Shown in pieces: positions 26,285-33,937 of a stretch of DNA of 64,000 nucleotides (position 1 is the first letter of the stretch; the number at the start of each line of letters is the position of its first letter). The stretch is from Flagellimonas lutimaris. GTDB lineage: Bacteria > Bacteroidota > Bacteroidia > Flavobacteriales > Flavobacteriaceae. The notes beneath the pieces were generated by a model. That model did no database searches. It was not told the origin of the DNA and saw only the letters and a list, made by a program, of their open reading frames with translations. Both the position numbers and the translations under genes were made by a program. The stretch lies in the NCBI RefSeq assembly GCF_003581615.1, contig NZ_QXFH01000004.1:1-64000 (forward strand). The letters run 5' to 3'.

Positions 26285-26512
26285 AAGGATTAATTGGCAG
26301 TAATTATATAATTGGGTTGTTATTCTAAAATTAATTTGGAGCTTCCTAATATAATAATTTTAACAGTCTTATTCTTTCTTAGGAGTTTCTTTAGTGTGTT
26401 TAGGAGTTATGGGTAGAACTTAATGGGTAAAGTCATAACAATACAAAAACCGTACATAAATAAAATAGAAAATCCGTAAAAAGCTGTTAATTAGCTAAAT
26501 ACGGATTTTAAA
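26285..26512. promoter_or_regulatory. Right-end arm of the element
   Basis: Noncoding. TTAGGAGTT occurs twice, at 26379-26387 and 26400-26408, exactly 21 bp apart (two helical turns). ACCGTACA at about 26449-26456 echoes the left-arm motif. A hairpin at 26469-26509 abuts attR. These are candidate integrase or excisionase sites. Confidence 0.45.
26469..26509 (-). terminator. Element-borne replacement terminator for tRNA-Leu
   Basis: AAAATCCGTA (26469-26478) and TACGGATTTT (26500-26509) are perfect 10-bp arms, with an inner AGCT/AGCT stem. Transcribed leftward from tRNA-Leu, the stem starts 6 bases after the tRNA body and ends in a T-rich run. It stands where the chromosomal terminator (now at 15914-15948) used to be. 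Confidence 0.75.
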
Positions 26513-26528
26513 TGTACTCGAGGCGGGA
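26513..26528. other. attR direct-repeat core within tRNA-Leu
   Basis: Second perfect copy of TGTACTCGAGGCGGGA; on the minus strand it is the 3' T-stem, the acceptor strand and the bases just after the tRNA-Leu body, so integration leaves the tRNA gene intact. Confidence 0.92.
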
Positions 26529-26599
26529 CTTGAACCCGCACGGGCATAATGCCCACAGGATTTTAAGTCCGGCGTGTCTACCAATTCCACCACTCGAGC
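26515..26599 (-). tRNA. tRNA-Leu (anticodon UAA)
   Basis: Reads on the minus strand from GCTCGAG at 26599. It has a D-arm GTGGAATTGGTAGACAC, an anticodon loop CTTAAAA with anticodon TAA, a long variable arm (class II) and the T-arm GCGGG-TTCAAGT-CCCGC. The acceptor pairs GCTCGAG with CTCGAGT; the discriminator is A and CCA is not encoded. It is the integration target of the element. Confidence 0.95.
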
Positions 26600-26616
26600 C
26601 TGGACTTGAAACAAAA

Positions 26617-26636
26617 AAACGCTGCAAGCAGCGTTT
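26617..26636 (-). terminator. Hairpin between tRNA-Gly and tRNA-Leu
   Basis: AAACGCTGC and GCAGCGTTT are perfect 9-bp arms; read leftward they are followed by TTTT. This could be an intrinsic terminator after tRNA-Gly or a processing hairpin between the two tRNAs. Confidence 0.6.
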
Positions 26637-26644
26637 CTTGTTCG

Positions 26645-26717
26645 AGCGAAAAACGGGATTCGAACCCGCGACCTCCACCTTGGCAAGGTGATGCTCTACC
26701 AGCTGAGCTATTTTCGC
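26645..26717 (-). tRNA. tRNA-Gly (anticodon GCC)
   Basis: The minus strand starts GCGAAAATAGCTCAGCTGG, with anticodon stem-loop CACCT-TGCCA-AGGTG carrying GCC, the T-arm GCGGGTTCGAATCCCGT and acceptor closure TTTTCGC with discriminator T, as expected for glycine. CCA is not encoded. It lies ~75 bp after the mutS stop. Confidence 0.95.
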
Positions 26718-26792
26718 ATTTTAAAGAACTCTGCACTTTTACCAAGCGCGGATGCAAATTTATAACATTTCTATTAAAATAAAAGAATTTTT

Positions 26793-29414
26793 TTAGGAAG
26801 AAGCCTTTTTCTTTTTTCCTAACAGTCGTTTGATCTCGTTGAGTTTCATTAGAGCTTCCACAGGGGTCAGTGTATCAATGTCCAAGTGCAATATTTCTTC
26901 TTTGATTTCTTCCAACAAGGGGTCGTCCAAATTGAAAAAGCTTAACTGCATCTCGTTTTGGGAGGCCTGAAGTTTGTCGCCTACCTCTTCACTGGAGTGC
27001 GATTTTTCCAGTTTTTTGAGGATTTTGTTCGCTTTTTGAATCACCTGTTGGGGCATACCCGCCATTTTGGCCACATGGATTCCAAAACTGTGCTCACTGC
27101 CACCCGGCACCAACTTACGTAAGAAAATAACATTGTTCTCCAATTCCTTTACCGAAACATTATAATTTTTGATACGGCCAAATGTATTGGTCATATCGTT
27201 GAGTTCGTGGTAATGGGTAGCGAACAGGGTCTTTGCCTTGGCAGGATGCTCGTGCAGATATTCGGAAATGGCCCATGCAATGGAAATTCCATCATAAGTG
27301 CTGGTACCACGACCAATCTCGTCCAATAAAACTAAGCTGCGCTCCGAGAGGTTGTTCAAAATGGAAGCGGTCTCGTTCATTTCCACCATAAAGGTCGATT
27401 CGCCCATCGAAATGTTGTCGCTCGCCCCAACACGAGTGAATATTTTGTCCACGACACCTAAATTGGCTCCCGATGCGGGCACAAAGCTCCCCATCTGGGC
27501 TAACAATACAATAAGTGCGGTTTGCCGCAACAAAGCCGATTTACCACTCATGTTGGGCCCTGTGATCATAATGATTTGCTGTTCCTCACGGTTAAGGAGC
27601 ACATCGTTGGTCACATACGCATCACCAATGGGTAATTGCTTTTCAATAACGGGGTGTCTTCCTTCCTTGATATCGATGTCGGTGGAGTCGTTGACAACAG
27701 GTTCAACATAGTTATTCTCCTTGGCCAGTTGGGCAAAACCGCAAAGGCAGTCCAATTGCGCAATAAGTTGAGCATTTAGCTGCACAGGAGCAATGTATTC
27801 CTGCATCCAGACCAACAATTGCTCAAAAAGTTGTTGCTCGAGTTGGTAAATACGTTCTTCAGCGCCTAGAATCTTGGATTCGTATTCCTTCAGCTCCTCC
27901 GTAATGTAACGTTCCGCGTTGACCAAGGTCTGTTTGCGTATCCAGCTTTCGGGGACTTTGTCCTTGTGGGTGTTTCTAACCTCGATGTAGTAGCCAAATA
28001 CGTTGTTGGATGCAATTTTTAGCGAAGTGATTCCTGTTTCCTTGGTCTCGCGCTCCAGCATTTTGTCCAAGTAATCTTTACCGGAAAACGCAAGACCTCG
28101 CAGTTCATCCAGTTCTTCGGAATAGCCTTGGGCAATGGTGCTGCCCTTGGCAATGTTCACAGGAGCCTCCTCGTTGAGTACTTCTTTAATTTTTGAACGC
28201 AGGGCTTCGCAATCGTTCAAGCGTTCCCCAATATGTTGCAAGGAATCATTATTGGCATTTTGTGCCAATTGTTTAATAGGAACAACGGCTTCCAAGGAAT
28301 TTTTGAGTTGAATCACTTCTTTAGGATTGATTTTCCCCGTGGCCAATTTGGAAATCAATCGCTCCAAATCTCCCATTTGCTCGATGTAGCCCTGAATTTT
28401 ATTCAGTTGTTCTTCTTTATCCTTCAAAAAAGAGACCACTTGGTGCCGTTGTTGGATTTTTTCCACATTTTTTAATGGAAGGGCCAACCATCTTTTCAAA
28501 AGTCGCCCACCCATTGGGGAAATGGTCTTGTCGATAATGTCCAACAAGGTTACCGCATTTTGGTGCGGAGAATGGTAGAGTTCCAAGTTTCTGATAGTGA
28601 AGCGGTCCATCCACACGTACTCCTCCTCGGCAATACGCTGTATTTTATTGATATGCTGTAATCGGCTATGCTGTGTTTCGGACAGATAATGTAAAACCGC
28701 ACCGGATGCAATAATCCCGTGATTAAGATGGTCTATGCCAAAACCCTTTAGGGTTGTTGTCCCAAAATGATGGTTCAGGCTCTCTTGGGCATAATCTTCC
28801 TGAAAAATCCAATCCTCCAGAAAGAAACTATGAAATTGATTGCCGAAACATTCTACAAAATCTTTCTTGTGGCTTTTAGGGACCAAAATTTCGTTTGGTG
28901 AAAAATTCTGGAGCAATTTGTCCACCTGTTCCACCGAACCTTCGGAGGTCAGGTATTCCCCTGTGGAAATATCAAGAAAAGAAACCCCCAACTTGTTTCT
29001 CCCAAAATGTACAGCACACAAAAAGTTATTGCTCTTTGCGCTCAGAATATCGTCGTTTAGGGCAACGCCGGGTGTAACTAACTCTGTTACCCCTCGTTTT
29101 ACAATACTTTTGGTCTGTTTAGGGTCTTCCAGCTGGTCGCATATGGCCACGCGCTGCCCAGCTTTTACCAATTTTGGTAAATAGGTGTTTAGCGAATGGT
29201 GTGGAAACCCTGCCAATTCAGTTTTATCGCCACCGTTGTTTCTATGGGTAAGGATAATACCCAATATTTTGGCGGCCTTTACCGCATCTTCCCCAAAGGT
29301 CTCGTAAAAGTCCCCAACACGAAAGAGTAACAAAGCATCAGGATGTTTCACCTTAATGGTATTGTACTGTTGCATCAACGGGGTTACTTTCTTTGTTTTT
29401 TTCTTGGCTGCCAA
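26793..29414 (-). CDS. mutS: DNA mismatch repair protein MutS
   Basis: 873 aa. N-terminal mismatch-binding domain with the Phe-x-Glu motif ([14 protein letters not shown]), connector, lever/clamp ([21 protein letters not shown]), and C-terminal ABC ATPase with Walker [16 protein letters not shown], signature [11 protein letters not shown], Walker [14 protein letters not shown] and the switch ATHYHEL. It recognises mismatches and recruits MutL. The start is TTG at 29414: an in-frame stop lies two codons further upstream and the encoded [17 protein letters not shown] matches the family N-terminus. It reads toward the two tRNA genes. Confidence 0.97.
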   Translation of the reverse strand: MAAKKKTKKVTPLMQQYNTIKVKHPDALLLFRVGDFYETFGEDAVKAAKILGIILTHRNNGGDKTELAGFPHHSLNTYLPKLVKAGQRVAICDQLEDPKQTKSIVKRGVTELVTPGVALNDDILSAKSNNFLCAVHFGRNKLGVSFLDISTGEYLTSEGSVEQVDKLLQNFSPNEILVPKSHKKDFVECFGNQFHSFFLEDWIFQEDYAQESLNHHFGTTTLKGFGIDHLNHGIIASGAVLHYLSETQHSRLQHINKIQRIAEEEYVWMDRFTIRNLELYHSPHQNAVTLLDIIDKTISPMGGRLLKRWLALPLKNVEKIQQRHQVVSFLKDKEEQLNKIQGYIEQMGDLERLISKLATGKINPKEVIQLKNSLEAVVPIKQLAQNANNDSLQHIGERLNDCEALRSKIKEVLNEEAPVNIAKGSTIAQGYSEELDELRGLAFSGKDYLDKMLERETKETGITSLKIASNNVFGYYIEVRNTHKDKVPESWIRKQTLVNAERYITEELKEYESKILGAEERIYQLEQQLFEQLLVWMQEYIAPVQLNAQLIAQLDCLCGFAQLAKENNYVEPVVNDSTDIDIKEGRHPVIEKQLPIGDAYVTNDVLLNREEQQIIMITGPNMSGKSALLRQTALIVLLAQMGSFVPASGANLGVVDKIFTRVGASDNISMGESTFMVEMNETASILNNLSERSLVLLDEIGRGTSTYDGISIAWAISEYLHEHPAKAKTLFATHYHELNDMTNTFGRIKNYNVSVKELENNVIFLRKLVPGGSEHSFGIHVAKMAGMPQQVIQKANKILKKLEKSHSSEEVGDKLQASQNEMQLSFFNLDDPLLEEIKEEILHLDIDTLTPVEALMKLNEIKRLLGKKKKASS

Positions 29415-29522
29415 AGCGATTTAATTCTGTTACTTTTGCCCAAAATTGGGATGGAAACGAATATATTGTTTTCATCAACCATCAAAAATTTTTGTTGATA
29501 TTTTTACCCCAATGTTTAAAAA

Positions 29523-30062
29523 ATGAGTCGAAAACTGGAAAATAGCGAGCTGGAGCGATTGGATGTGTCCAGTTTTAAGGAGGCAAAAAAATCTCCTATC
29601 ATCATTGTTTTGGACAATGTCCGTAGTTTGAACAATATCGGTTCCGTGTTCCGAACTGCCGATGCTTTTTTAGTTCAGAAAATCTATCTCTGTGGAATTA
29701 CGGCGACTCCTCCCCACAAAGACATTCGTAAAACGGCCTTGGGTGCTACCGAAAGTGTGGATTGGGAATACAGAAAAAACACTTTGGAATTGGTTGATGA
29801 ACTAAAGCAGAGCGGTGTGAGAATTGTGTCAGTGGAACAGGCAGAGAATGCTGTAATGCTCAATGATTATCAAGTAATTGGCGAAGAAACCGTTGCATTG
29901 ATTTTCGGCAATGAGGTGAAAGGGGTTTCACAAGAAGTGGTTACAGCAAGTGATGTGATTTTGGAGATTCCGCAGTTTGGAACCAAACATTCTTTAAACA
30001 TTTCTGTAAGTACTGGGGTAGTGGTATGGGATATTTGGTCTAAACAAAGTGCTTTAAAATAA
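29523..30062 (+). CDS. SpoU/TrmH family RNA 2'-O-methyltransferase
   Basis: 179 aa, the length of a single SPOUT domain without an extra RNA-binding domain. The three SpoU motifs are present: NNIGSVFRTADAF, ALIFGNEVKGVS and the knot motif IPQFGTKHSLNISVSTG. Such enzymes use S-adenosylmethionine to methylate ribose 2'-OH in tRNA or rRNA. It is divergent from mutS with ~108 bp between starts. The target nucleotide (TrmL-like wobble or other) cannot be determined from the sequence alone. Confidence 0.9.
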   Translation: MSRKLENSELERLDVSSFKEAKKSPIIIVLDNVRSLNNIGSVFRTADAFLVQKIYLCGITATPPHKDIRKTALGATESVDWEYRKNTLELVDELKQSGVRIVSVEQAENAVMLNDYQVIGEETVALIFGNEVKGVSQEVVTASDVILEIPQFGTKHSLNISVSTGVVVWDIWSKQSALK

Positions 30063-30066
30063 AAGA

Positions 30067-30085
30067 GGCCCTGAAAAACAGGGCC
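30067..30085 (-). terminator. Hairpin between the convergent trmH-like and folK genes
   Basis: GGCCCTG (30067-30073) and CAGGGCC (30079-30085) form a strong stem with an A5 loop. On the minus strand it is followed by a T-rich run, so it mainly ends the folK-dNK transcript. Confidence 0.6.
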
Positions 30086-30177
30086 ATATATAAAGTCTGA
30101 GTTAGTTAGTTTCTCGATTAGAGGATGCTAATAAAATAAAACCATTCGTTATATCCAAACATTTTCCAAAAATTCTC

Positions 30178-31323
30178 TTAAATGTTTGATAAAAGTATGT
30201 TGTCTTCCAGCTTTTCCAAAATGAATTCGTAATCATCGGGATTGTGTACAAAATCAAGTTCGCCCATGTCCAGAATGATGCTATTTTGGTTAGGGTGGCT
30301 TTTAATAAAGTCCAAATATCCCCTATTAATTTTTTCTAGATATTCCGGGTCTATATTTTGCTCATAGTCACGTCCCCTTTTTTTAATGTTGGCCAATAAC
30401 CGTTCGGTATTTTGATAGAGATAAAGGTAGATCTCTGGCTTTCTTACCTCTTTGTACATAAAATTAAAAACCTTTCGGTATAGGTTGTATTCTTCTTTTT
30501 GCAAGGTGACCTTCGCAAATATGAGCGACTTAAAAATATCGTAATCACTCACCATAAAATTCTTGAAGAGATCAAACTGTGAGGTATCGTCCATAAACTG
30601 TTGGTACCGATCGGCCAAAAAAGACATTTCCAAAGGAAATGCATAACGAGCTTGGTCTTCATAAAATTTTGGAAGAAAAGGGTTGTCTGCAAAACGCTCC
30701 AATACCAATTTGGCATTAAAGTCGTTGGAGATCATCTTGGAAAGGGTGGTTTTGCCGGCCCCAATGTTTCCTTCGATAGCGATCAGCTGTAATTGGGAAA
30801 AAAGGCCCGACCTATCCTTAAAAAGCTTGTGCTTGGTCTTGGTAAGTTGGCTTTTGTCCCTGCACTCTTGCAATAGGTTTCGGGTATCCTTGTACAGTAC
30901 TGGATGATAAAATTGTGGTGCAATGTCACCCAAAGGTTTCAAAACAAAGTTCCTATGCTGCATTTGGGGGTGGGGAATCATCAAATCATCATTGTTAACG
31001 ATTTCTGAGCCGTAATAAATAATGTCAATATCCAAAGTTCGGGAACTATACCCACCATCTTCGGAACGGATTCTTCCAAAATCCTGTTCTATTTGTAATA
31101 ATATATTCAGTAATGCATCTGGTGTGTGAGGTGTCAATAATGACACAACAATATTTAGGAATTGATCGCCTTCGAAGCCAATCGCCGGATTTTCGTAAAC
31201 CGAAGAAATATCCAAGATGGAACCTGCCTTCTGTTGGATACGAAAAATGGCTTTTTGGAGGTTCGCATGACGATTCCCCAAATTACTCCCTAATGAAAGA
31301 TATACCTTTTGCTTTCTACCCAT
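30178..31323 (-). CDS. folK: Fusion of FolK (HPPK) and deoxynucleoside kinase
   Basis: 381 aa, more than twice the usual FolK length. Residues 1-~160 are 6-hydroxymethyl-7,8-dihydropterin pyrophosphokinase (LSLGSNLGNRHANL, RTLDIDIIYYG, PHPQMQHRNFVL), a folate synthesis step. Residues ~175-381 form a P-loop deoxynucleoside kinase (EGNIGAGKT at 184-192, ERFADNPFLPKFY, KRGRDYEQNI lid region), phosphorylating deoxyadenosine- or deoxyguanosine-type substrates for salvage. The fusion is known in Bacteroidota annotations. It links folate and dNTP supply, fitting with dfrA elsewhere in the window. It is divergent from sppA. Confidence 0.93.
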   Translation of the reverse strand: MGRKQKVYLSLGSNLGNRHANLQKAIFRIQQKAGSILDISSVYENPAIGFEGDQFLNIVVSLLTPHTPDALLNILLQIEQDFGRIRSEDGGYSSRTLDIDIIYYGSEIVNNDDLMIPHPQMQHRNFVLKPLGDIAPQFYHPVLYKDTRNLLQECRDKSQLTKTKHKLFKDRSGLFSQLQLIAIEGNIGAGKTTLSKMISNDFNAKLVLERFADNPFLPKFYEDQARYAFPLEMSFLADRYQQFMDDTSQFDLFKNFMVSDYDIFKSLIFAKVTLQKEEYNLYRKVFNFMYKEVRKPEIYLYLYQNTERLLANIKKRGRDYEQNIDPEYLEKINRGYLDFIKSHPNQNSIILDMGELDFVHNPDDYEFILEKLEDNILLSNI

Positions 31324-31363
31324 AATCGAAGAAACAAAGTAAACAAAACAATACTACAATGGT

Positions 31364-31371
31364 TATATTTG
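31364..31371 (+). promoter_or_regulatory. -7 promoter box of sppA
   Basis: TATATTTG is an exact TAnnTTTG match ending 21 bp before the sppA ATG. No good TTG -33 box is seen at 19-21 bp spacing. Confidence 0.5.
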
Positions 31372-31392
31372 AAGCGTATTAAATTTTACTGA

Positions 31393-33153
31393 ATGAAGTT
31401 TTTAAGAAACCTACTTGCCTCAATTTTGGGGAGCTTAGTAGCATTTATGATTGTTGTTGGCATGTTCTTCATCTTTATGGCCCTAATAGGAAGTGCTGAT
31501 GATGGTGTTGTAGTGAAAAAGAACTCTGTGCTGGAACTTAGCTTTGTTACACCAATATCGGATTATGCAGGCAAAGATGAAACGGATCCTTTTGCTCCGC
31601 TATGGGATGCAGAACTTGGCTTGGACGAAATTTTGCATGCAATTGAAGTGGCCAAGAATGATAATAATATTGAAGGGATTAGTCTTACTACCGGGTTTTT
31701 ACGGGCCGGTATGGCCCAGACCCGGGAAATAAGGAAGGCCTTGTTGGATTTTAGGTCTTCGGGCAAATTTGTCATGGCACATGCCGATGTATATGCACAA
31801 AGAGATTACTACTTGGCCAGTGCAGCCGATGAGGTGTATGTTAACCCTGTTGGTGTTTTGGACTTTAAAGGGTTGGCCACCGAAGTGCTTTTTTATAAAG
31901 AACTTCAAGAAAAATCAGGGATTAAAATGGAAGTCATCCGACATGGGAAGTACAAAAGTGCCGTAGAGCCTTTTCTTTCCGATTCCATGAGTGATGAAAA
32001 CCGTACCCAGATCAAAGAATTGATTACTTCAATCTGGAGTGTTATTGTGGACGATATTTCGGAATCCAGAAACATGACGCCTCAAAACTTAAATGTAATT
32101 GCGGATACCCTTGGCGGAAGAACCCCGGAGTATGCCGTAGCATCCGGTCTTTTGGATGGGACTTTGTATTTTGATGAATATGAAAACCTTCTAAAGGAAA
32201 AGATGGGGGTTGATGAGGATGATAAATTGAATTATGTTGAGCTCATGGACTATGTGCAAAAGGCCAACAAAAAGAAAATCCATAAAGGCTCGGATAAGAT
32301 TGCGGTGATTTATGCCCAAGGTGAAATTTTGTTTGGAGAAGGCGGGAAGAATTATATTGGACAAGGACTTATTGTGGATGCATTGCACAAAGCCGTTGAC
32401 AATGAGAGCGTAAAGGCTATTGTACTTCGTGTGAATTCCCCAGGAGGGAGTGCTTTGGTCTCTGATATTATTTGGAGAGAAATGCAATTGGCCAAAAAAG
32501 AAAAACCGATGGTGGTTTCCTTTGGAAATGTGGCTGCATCGGGTGGCTACTATATTGGAGTAGGGGGTGACAAGATTTTTGCAGAGCCTACTACCATAAC
32601 TGGATCTATTGGGGTTTTTGGAACTATACCAAATGTAAATGAACTTGCCGAGAACATTGGTGTGAATGCGGAACAGGTGGGCACCAATAAAAATTCAGTA
32701 GACTATTCGTTTTTTGAACCGATGACCGATTCCTTTCGTAGTGTGATGCAAGAGAGCATTGAGGAGACCTATGAGACCTTTTTGGACCGAGTATCACAAG
32801 GTCGTAACATACCTGTGGAACGAGTAAATGAAATTGCTCAGGGTAGAGTTTGGAGCGGCGTGGATGCCCAGGCCCTCGGTTTAGTGGATGAATTGGGTAC
32901 GTTGGATGATGCTATTACCGCAGCTGCTGAAATGGCCGGATTGAAAGATTATGGTATTCGTAAATACCCCAAATACAAATCCGGTTTTGAACGGTTTATG
33001 GAGGACTTTGGATCCGTAAAAACAAAAATAGGGGAATCCATCATTCAGGAAGAAATAGGCTCCGAAGCCTACGAAATATTAAAGGAGTTTAAACACTTTA
33101 CCAAGCAAGAAGGAATCCAGGCCAAGATGCCATTTAGTTTAAATGTAAAATAA
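31393..33153 (+). CDS. sppA: Signal peptide peptidase SppA (67K type)
   Basis: 586 aa with an N-terminal transmembrane helix (residues ~8-33) and two S49 protease repeats. Catalytic Lys188 lies in GKYKSAVEPF and Ser383 in GNVAASGGYY, matching the Ser-Lys dyad split over two halves in the 67-kDa SppA. It is an inner-membrane enzyme that degrades signal peptides left after secretion. A -7 box lies upstream. The VUT transporter follows 41 bp downstream, with a weak GTTCC/GGAAC hairpin between. Confidence 0.95.
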   Translation: MKFLRNLLASILGSLVAFMIVVGMFFIFMALIGSADDGVVVKKNSVLELSFVTPISDYAGKDETDPFAPLWDAELGLDEILHAIEVAKNDNNIEGISLTTGFLRAGMAQTREIRKALLDFRSSGKFVMAHADVYAQRDYYLASAADEVYVNPVGVLDFKGLATEVLFYKELQEKSGIKMEVIRHGKYKSAVEPFLSDSMSDENRTQIKELITSIWSVIVDDISESRNMTPQNLNVIADTLGGRTPEYAVASGLLDGTLYFDEYENLLKEKMGVDEDDKLNYVELMDYVQKANKKKIHKGSDKIAVIYAQGEILFGEGGKNYIGQGLIVDALHKAVDNESVKAIVLRVNSPGGSALVSDIIWREMQLAKKEKPMVVSFGNVAASGGYYIGVGGDKIFAEPTTITGSIGVFGTIPNVNELAENIGVNAEQVGTNKNSVDYSFFEPMTDSFRSVMQESIEETYETFLDRVSQGRNIPVERVNEIAQGRVWSGVDAQALGLVDELGTLDDAITAAAEMAGLKDYGIRKYPKYKSGFERFMEDFGSVKTKIGESIIQEEIGSEAYEILKEFKHFTKQEGIQAKMPFSLNVK

Positions 33154-33194
33154 GTCGATCATAAATGTTCCCAAGTGGAACTTTTAAATAACAT

Positions 33195-33902
33195 ATGACG
33201 CAAAAGGACAAGAAGTTAGCATTTTCCATCTATCTGTATTTAGGAGCCTTGTTTATCACCTCCTTGGTCGTATCGAACCTTATTTTTCAAAAGTTTTTTT
33301 CGTGGAGTCCGTTTGGTGACGTTACCGTTTTTGGAGCTCCACTTTTTGAACTTTCGGTAGGTATTTTGCCCTATCCCATCACTTTTTTGATTACCGATTT
33401 AGTCTCGGAGATTTACGGGCAGAAAAAGGCAAACCAAGTGGTTACCGCTGGGATTTTCGCTTCATTTTTCTCCATGGGGATTATTTTATTGGCCAATTAT
33501 TCCAGTGCCATTCCATCATCACCGGTGGATGATGCCACATTCACTACTGTGTTTGGTTTATCGCCTCTAGGGGTGTTGGCTTCTATGTTGGCTTATTTGG
33601 GTGCTCAGTATATCGATATTACCATTTACCATTTTTGGAAACGGATTACTAAGGGCAGAATGCTTTGGCTCAGAAATAATTTTTCGACCTTTTCATCACA
33701 GTTTATTGACACCCTTACCGTGGTAAGCCTTTTGTGCATTTTTGGTGTACTTCCTTGGGACAAGTTCTATGGATTGTTGATTAGCGGAGTGGTTTTTAAA
33801 ATGATGATTGCCCTGCTCGACACTCCTTTGCTCTATTTCTTCGTATATCTAATGCGAAAAAGATTTAACTTAAAAATAGGGGAAGAAATTTCTTTGGATT
33901 GA
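33195..33902 (+). CDS. VUT family / queuosine precursor transporter (YhhQ-type)
   Basis: 235 aa, about six transmembrane helices. Family features: SNLIFQKFF near helix 1, the conserved FLITDLVSEIYGQKKANQVV segment, and a cytoplasmic RNNFSTFSSQFIDT segment. Characterised members import 7-cyano-7-deazaguanine (preQ0) or related queuosine precursors. It is downstream of sppA and 35 bp upstream of the AsmA-like gene on the same strand. No queuosine gene is adjacent, so substrate rests on family identity. Confidence 0.88.
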   Translation: MTQKDKKLAFSIYLYLGALFITSLVVSNLIFQKFFSWSPFGDVTVFGAPLFELSVGILPYPITFLITDLVSEIYGQKKANQVVTAGIFASFFSMGIILLANYSSAIPSSPVDDATFTTVFGLSPLGVLASMLAYLGAQYIDITIYHFWKRITKGRMLWLRNNFSTFSSQFIDTLTVVSLLCIFGVLPWDKFYGLLISGVVFKMMIALLDTPLLYFFVYLMRKRFNLKIGEEISLD

Positions 33903-33937
33903 TACTTCTCCTTTAATTTGTTGTAAAACAATCACAT

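Larger units (their letters stand above)
15950..26528. mobile_element. Integrative element at tRNA-Leu(UAA), 10.6 kb, with its own replication module
   Basis: Bounded by a perfect 16-bp direct repeat, TGTACTCGAGGCGGGA, at 15950-15965 and 26513-26528. The right copy is the 3' end of the intact tRNA-Leu gene. Inside, all recognisable functions are mobile-element functions: tyrosine integrase, excisionase-like HTH proteins, SF3 primase-helicase, zinc-ribbon/Toprim protein, plus two membrane cargo genes and a noncoding repeat region. No capsid, portal, terminase, relaxase or type IV secretion gene is visible, so it is not a complete prophage or a self-conjugative element. A phage satellite or small mobilised integrative element fits best. 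Confidence 0.9.

Noticed and set aside
15950..26528. Complete prophage or conjugative element
   Set aside because: No capsid, portal, terminase, tail, lysis, relaxase or type IV secretion gene is visible in 10.6 kb.
26495..26686. 63-codon minus-strand ORF over the tRNA genes
   Set aside because: It lies over tRNA-Leu and tRNA-Gly; the tRNA folds fully explain the sequence.
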